The position numbers were made by a program, and so were the translations under genes. DNA of 46,884 nucleotides from Bacillota bacterium (lineage in GTDB: Bacteria; Bacillota; Desulfotomaculia; Desulfotomaculales; Desulforudaceae): NCBI GenBank assembly GCA_040757205.1, contig JBFLXL010000012.1, positions 1 to 46,884 of the forward strand, read 5' to 3'. Below, piece after piece: positions 44,022 through 46,884 of the stretch; within the stretch, counting starts at the first letter, position 1, and each line of letters starts with the position of its first letter. A model generated the notes under the pieces. It had not been told where the DNA came from and made no database searches. It saw only the letters and a list, made by a program, of their open reading frames with translations.

Positions 44022-45293
44022 TCATAAGCCGGACGGTCGGTTGGGGTACGGAAGGACCCGGTTTTCCCAGGTGCGCAGGATCAAGCGCTGGTCGTCATGG
44101 TCCACCACGTATGAAGGGGTCACCGGCGTCTTGCCGTAACCCCCGGGAGCGTTGATGATATAGGTGGGCACCGCCAGGCCCGAAGTGTAACCGCGCAGTT
44201 GGTCCATAATGGCTAGCCCTTCCTCGACCGGAGTGATGAAGTGGCTGGTGCCCCGTACCGACTTGGCGTGAAAGATGTAGTAGGGCCGCACCCGGGCGCG
44301 GAGAAGCTCGTGGTTCAGCTTTTTCATCACGTGCGGGTCGTTGTTGATTCCCTTCAACAGTACGGCCTGATTGCCCAGAACCACTCCCGCCCGCACTAAC
44401 CGGCCGCAGGCCTGGATGGCCTCGGGCGTGACCTCCAGCGGGTGGTTGAACTGCGAGTTGATATATACCGGCGGATACCGCTCCAGTACGGCGCAGAGCC
44501 CCGCCGTGATCCGTTGCGGCAGGGTCACCGGCGTCCGGGTTCCCAACCGCTTGATCTCAACGTGCGGGATGACGTGCAACTCGCCCAGGAGCCAATCCAG
44601 CACCGTGTCACTCAAAAGCAGCGCGTCACCGCCCGTGACCAGAATGTCGCGGATTTCGCGGTTCTCACGGATGTACTGCAGGGCGGCCTCAAGCACCCGC
44701 CGCGGCTGGTGCCGGTCCACCTCCCCGATGTTCCGGCGCCGCTGACAGTGGCGGCAGTAGGTGGCGCACTGGTTGGTAACGTTGATAATCAGCCGGTCCG
44801 GGTACCGCCGGGTGATACCGGGCGCGGGGGACGTCAGCCGTTCCGCCATGGGGTCGGCCGTTCCGCGGCCATCGGTGATCTCGGCCGCCGACGGGACGGC
44901 CTGAGCCCAGATCGGCCCCTTCATTCCCCCAACGGCCATCACGGCGGCATAGTACGGAGACACGGCCCACCGGTACTGCCTGGAGACCTGGTCAATATCG
45001 CGAATCTCATCGCGGTTGAGTTCCACAAACCGGGCCAGCACCTTGACGTTCGTGATTCGCTGGCGCATTTGCCAATGCCAGTCCAGCCATTGCTCCTTGG
45101 TCCCGCCCAAAAGCTTCAACAGCCGCTCTTTGTGGACCCCGATCTCATCGGCCCGCTCACGCCCACAGGGGATATAGTCTTTGACCATCAGGTAGTCGGC
45201 AATGCGGCCCTTCAGTTCCTTGGCCCGCTTCAGTCCCTGCTTCCGGCTCTCCTCCGGCGACAATACGCCGCACTCCAGGCTGTCGATCGCCAT
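44022..45293 (-). CDS. eam: KamA-family aminomutase, predicted glutamate 2,3-aminomutase
   Basis: 423 residues, radical SAM and PLP enzyme. The cluster motif is CATYCRHC (Cys176, Cys180, Cys183). The PLP lysine is in GGYGKTP (Lys388). In lysine 2,3-aminomutase two Asp (293 and 330, Clostridium numbering), 37 residues apart, hold the substrate's side-chain amine. Here the equivalents are Lys344 (FHAKSVRG) and Asn381 (YIINAPGG), again 37 apart: the pair described for glutamate 2,3-aminomutase. Product would be beta-glutamate, an osmolyte. ATG 45293 has GGGAGGTG upstream. A c-di-AMP riboswitch and terminator precede it. Lysine activity is less likely. Confidence 0.85.
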   Translation of the reverse strand: MAIDSLECGVLSPEESRKQGLKRAKELKGRIADYLMVKDYIPCGRERADEIGVHKERLLKLLGGTKEQWLDWHWQMRQRITNVKVLARFVELNRDEIRDIDQVSRQYRWAVSPYYAAVMAVGGMKGPIWAQAVPSAAEITDGRGTADPMAERLTSPAPGITRRYPDRLIINVTNQCATYCRHCQRRRNIGEVDRHQPRRVLEAALQYIRENREIRDILVTGGDALLLSDTVLDWLLGELHVIPHVEIKRLGTRTPVTLPQRITAGLCAVLERYPPVYINSQFNHPLEVTPEAIQACGRLVRAGVVLGNQAVLLKGINNDPHVMKKLNHELLRARVRPYYIFHAKSVRGTSHFITPVEEGLAIMDQLRGYTSGLAVPTYIINAPGGYGKTPVTPSYVVDHDDQRLILRTWENRVLPYPNRPSGL

Positions 45294-45330
45294 GTGTTTC
45301 CACCTCCCGAAAGCGACTTGGCCGGCAAAC

Positions 45331-45357
45331 AAAAACCCCGGAGCACCGGTTCCGGGG
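45331..45357 (-). terminator. Riboswitch expression-platform terminator
   Basis: Minus strand CCCCGGA (45357-45351), loop ACCGGTGC, TCCGGGG (45342-45336), then TTTTTGTTTG. It lies between the ydaO aptamer and the aminomutase ribosome site, so it can switch transcription off when formed. Confidence 0.92.
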
Positions 45358-45394
45358 AAGATGCGCGAACAATATCCGTTCCGACAACCCTGAG

Positions 45395-45545
45395 CGGCTT
45401 GTCAGCCGGGCCATCTTCCCACGCTTGCGAGGTTAGCTGACGGGTTCGGGTCGAAAGCTAACCCTACCCGGCGTAATGCCGGGATTCACCCCAATTGGTG
45501 GTTCCCCCGCTTCCCGGACTTTTCCCGGGAACTCAGCGCTCTTGT
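45395..45545 (-). promoter_or_regulatory. c-di-AMP riboswitch (ydaO-yuaA class)
   Basis: Read on the minus strand, the conserved ydaO core is plain: GCGGGGGAACCA, then TTGGGGTGAATCC, GGGTAGGG, CGACCCGAACCCGTCAGC and TAACCTCGCAAGCG (ending near 45421). The hairpin CGGCT-TGTC-AGCCG (45394-45407) follows. The class binds two c-di-AMP and usually turns genes for wall turnover, potassium or osmolyte handling off at high ligand. Here it sits above the aminomutase gene with a classical terminator downstream. Confidence 0.95.
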
Positions 45546-45551
45546 GAAGAT

Positions 45552-45581
45552 AGTATACACTGCGCAACAGACCGGTGTCAA
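45552..45581 (-). promoter_or_regulatory. Promoter of the riboswitch-aminomutase transcript
   Basis: Minus strand TTGACA (45576-45581), 18-bp spacer, TATACT (45552-45557). Transcription should start about 45545, exactly at the 5' edge of the aptamer. Confidence 0.9.
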
Positions 45582-45609
45582 ATTAAAGATACCGTTATTG
45601 CCACCAGGC

Positions 45610-46218
45610 CTATAGATGGCAGGTGTCGTTGAAAAGCAAAAGCTGGGCGCGGTCGGGTTCGAAAAGCTCGACGACGGTGAGGGCGGCGTTGTCCTGGCGC
45701 AGGCGCCAGTACTGGTTGAGGTCCATCCGCATCAGGAGGGCCACACTGGCCCGGATCGAACCACCGTGGGCGGCCACCAGCACTTGGTCGTCCGGATGGC
45801 GGGCGGCGATTGCTTGCAGCGCACGGACGCAGCGGTCGGCCACCTCGTTCAGGGTCTCACCGCCCGGCAAACGGGTTTCCAGCGGCTTGGACCACCATTT
45901 CCTGGAGACGTCGGGGTACATGCGGATAATCTCCTCGCGGGTCAACCCCTCCCAATCACCGAAGTTGATCTCCCGCAATTCGGCCATCCGCTCTACTTCC
46001 GCCCCGTGCGGTTCCGCCAGGATGCGGGCGGTGTCGTAAGCCCGGCGCAGGTCGCTGGAGTAAAAACCCGCGAAACGCTGGTCCTTGAGCCTAAGCGCCA
46101 GGGCCCGGGCCTGCCGGATTCCGGACTCGCTCAGTAAGATATCCGCATGACCCTGATAACGGAGTTCGTAATTCCACAACGTTTCACCGTGCCGCACCAA
46201 GTACATCTTGCAGCCCAA
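45610..46218 (-). CDS. Histidine phosphatase family protein (phosphoglycerate mutase-like / CobC-like)
   Basis: 202 residues. The catalytic motif LVRHGETLWN carries the phospho-acceptor His, and the second His is in VAAHGGSIRA. REINFGDWEGLT is typical of the CobC/alpha-ribazole phosphatase and GpmB-like group. Whether it serves cobalamin synthesis cannot be decided. I place the start at TTG 46218, with GGAGG ten bases upstream; ATG 46206 is four codons later. Confidence 0.88.
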   Translation of the reverse strand: MGCKMYLVRHGETLWNYELRYQGHADILLSESGIRQARALALRLKDQRFAGFYSSDLRRAYDTARILAEPHGAEVERMAELREINFGDWEGLTREEIIRMYPDVSRKWWSKPLETRLPGGETLNEVADRCVRALQAIAARHPDDQVLVAAHGGSIRASVALLMRMDLNQYWRLRQDNAALTVVELFEPDRAQLLLFNDTCHL

Positions 46219-46285
46219 GGATATCCTGCCTCCTTCTTCGAGAAAGGACCACACTGCGGACAGGCTGCGCCCAAAACCACCCGCA

Positions 46286-46699
46286 TCAATCGGTCCAAAG
46301 TTCCTTTACCTTGCGCACCAGTTCGTCTATGAGGTGGGGCAATGGTTCGGACTTCAGGCCCACAATGGTGGTTCTCCCCGGAATCAAGGGCAGCAAGATT
46401 TTGGCCGCGGTACTCTGAGCGATGGCTTCGGCCATTTTGGGGGTGAGTTCCCCCAGCATGGAATTGGGTACGACTATGCTGATCGGGCCGACAATGAGGT
46501 CCACTCTCCCGGCGTTCAACACGACGGCGTTTTCCCCGCTTGCACCCTCGTTCGCTCCGGCCCGCAGCATTACCGCCGTGGCCAGAGCGTTCGTGCCCAG
46601 AGCGAGAATTTCCGCTCCCTCGGGGAGTTCTTTTCTCAGTTTTTCCGTGATGTGCTTACCTATGCCGCCTCCCTGGCCGTCAACGACCGCAATACGCAC
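46286..46699 (-). CDS. DUF3842 family protein
   Basis: 137 residues. MRIAVVDGQGGGIGKHITEKL is a nucleotide-binding-like Gly-rich start typical of DUF3842. The middle ALGTNALATAVMLRAGANEGASGENAVV and VGPISIVVPNSMLGELTP are family blocks. No function is known. It lies 68 bp upstream of the phosphatase gene on the same strand, and TATAAT (46721-46726, minus) just upstream is a likely -10. Confidence 0.85.
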   Translation of the reverse strand: MRIAVVDGQGGGIGKHITEKLRKELPEGAEILALGTNALATAVMLRAGANEGASGENAVVLNAGRVDLIVGPISIVVPNSMLGELTPKMAEAIAQSTAAKILLPLIPGRTTIVGLKSEPLPHLIDELVRKVKELWTD

Positions 46700-46884
46700 C
46701 CGCTCCCACCTCTGCCCTGAATTATAGCATACGTGTAAAAAAAAAGAGACCCCACCAGGCTGTTGCTGCCGGAGCTATTTGTCACTGATTGACGCGTGCC
46801 AATGGCACTCGTCATTGCCGGGAGTGGATGGCACCGGGAGCCGTGACAGTTGACGTTCCCGGCCCCCGGACCTCTTGGATCGAG
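46700..46884. other. Window-end spacer with a GTGCCAATGGCAC palindrome
   Basis: No gene. GTGCCAATGGCAC near 46797-46809 is a perfect 13-bp palindrome, followed by ATTGCCGG and GGATGGCACC half-site-like copies. A nine-base A tract at 46738-46746 reads as a T-run on the minus strand after a weak GGC-GCC hairpin. Confidence 0.4.

Overview
The window is a 46.9 kb piece of a GC-rich bacterial chromosome. Gene content points to an anaerobic, Gram-positive (Firmicutes) sulfate reducer of the Desulfotomaculum / Peptococcaceae group, with 'Candidatus Desulforudis'-type genomes the best fit I can think of. The grounds are: two dissimilatory-type sulfate adenylyltransferases, an Ech-type membrane [NiFe] hydrogenase, futalosine-route menaquinone genes behind a Bacillus-style hepS-ubiE pair, selenocysteine genes selA-selB, a SleB/LysM spore-type cell wall hydrolase, a FakA/DegV pair, frequent TTG/GTG starts with AGGAGG ribosome sites, and TTGACA/TATAAT promoters. 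The species assignment is inference. No transposase, integrase, phage gene, rRNA or CRISPR array was seen.

Layout. 1-870: a small possibly frameshifted gene, a direct repeat and a terminator. 868-4896: tRNA-Pro(CGG), hflX, then fakA-like and degV. 5094-7235: a glycosyltransferase and a Yip1-like membrane protein, with short repeats and one copy of a 161 bp MITE-like element between and beside them. 7527-13441: an FmdE-like protein and a six-gene ech hydrogenase operon on the minus strand. 13881-15275: a LysM/SleB hydrolase and an LpdD-like protein. 15294-19545: the second MITE-like copy, selB, selA and a DUF4198-like gene. 19875-25298: a menaquinone operon (hepS-like, ubiE/mqnG, mqnP, mqnE, mqnA, mqnC). 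25597-31082: speH, a large phosphatase-like membrane protein, a second glycosyltransferase and a divergent polysaccharide deacetylase. 31094-35321: ferredoxin, a small unknown gene, sat copy 1, tRNA-Pro(GGG), sat copy 2. 35546-39005: lysC, thrB, hom. 39176-41920: a PflX-like radical SAM protein, a repeat cluster, and a HARE-HTH/coiled-coil protein. 42020-46699: guaB, a small HTH-like gene, a KamA-family aminomutase under a c-di-AMP (ydaO) riboswitch, a histidine phosphatase and a DUF3842 protein.

How it fits together. Sat activates sulfate to APS as the first step of sulfate respiration. Ech couples ferredoxin and H2 to ion translocation, and menaquinone carries electrons in the membrane. The most striking unit is at 44.0-45.6 kb. 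A consensus promoter, a ydaO c-di-AMP aptamer and an intrinsic terminator precede a lysine 2,3-aminomutase-family enzyme. Its two substrate-specificity residues are Lys and Asn, the pair reported for glutamate 2,3-aminomutase, rather than the two Asp of lysine aminomutase. This suggests c-di-AMP control of synthesis of the osmolyte beta-glutamate. The intergenic regions carry at least five families of short dispersed repeats.
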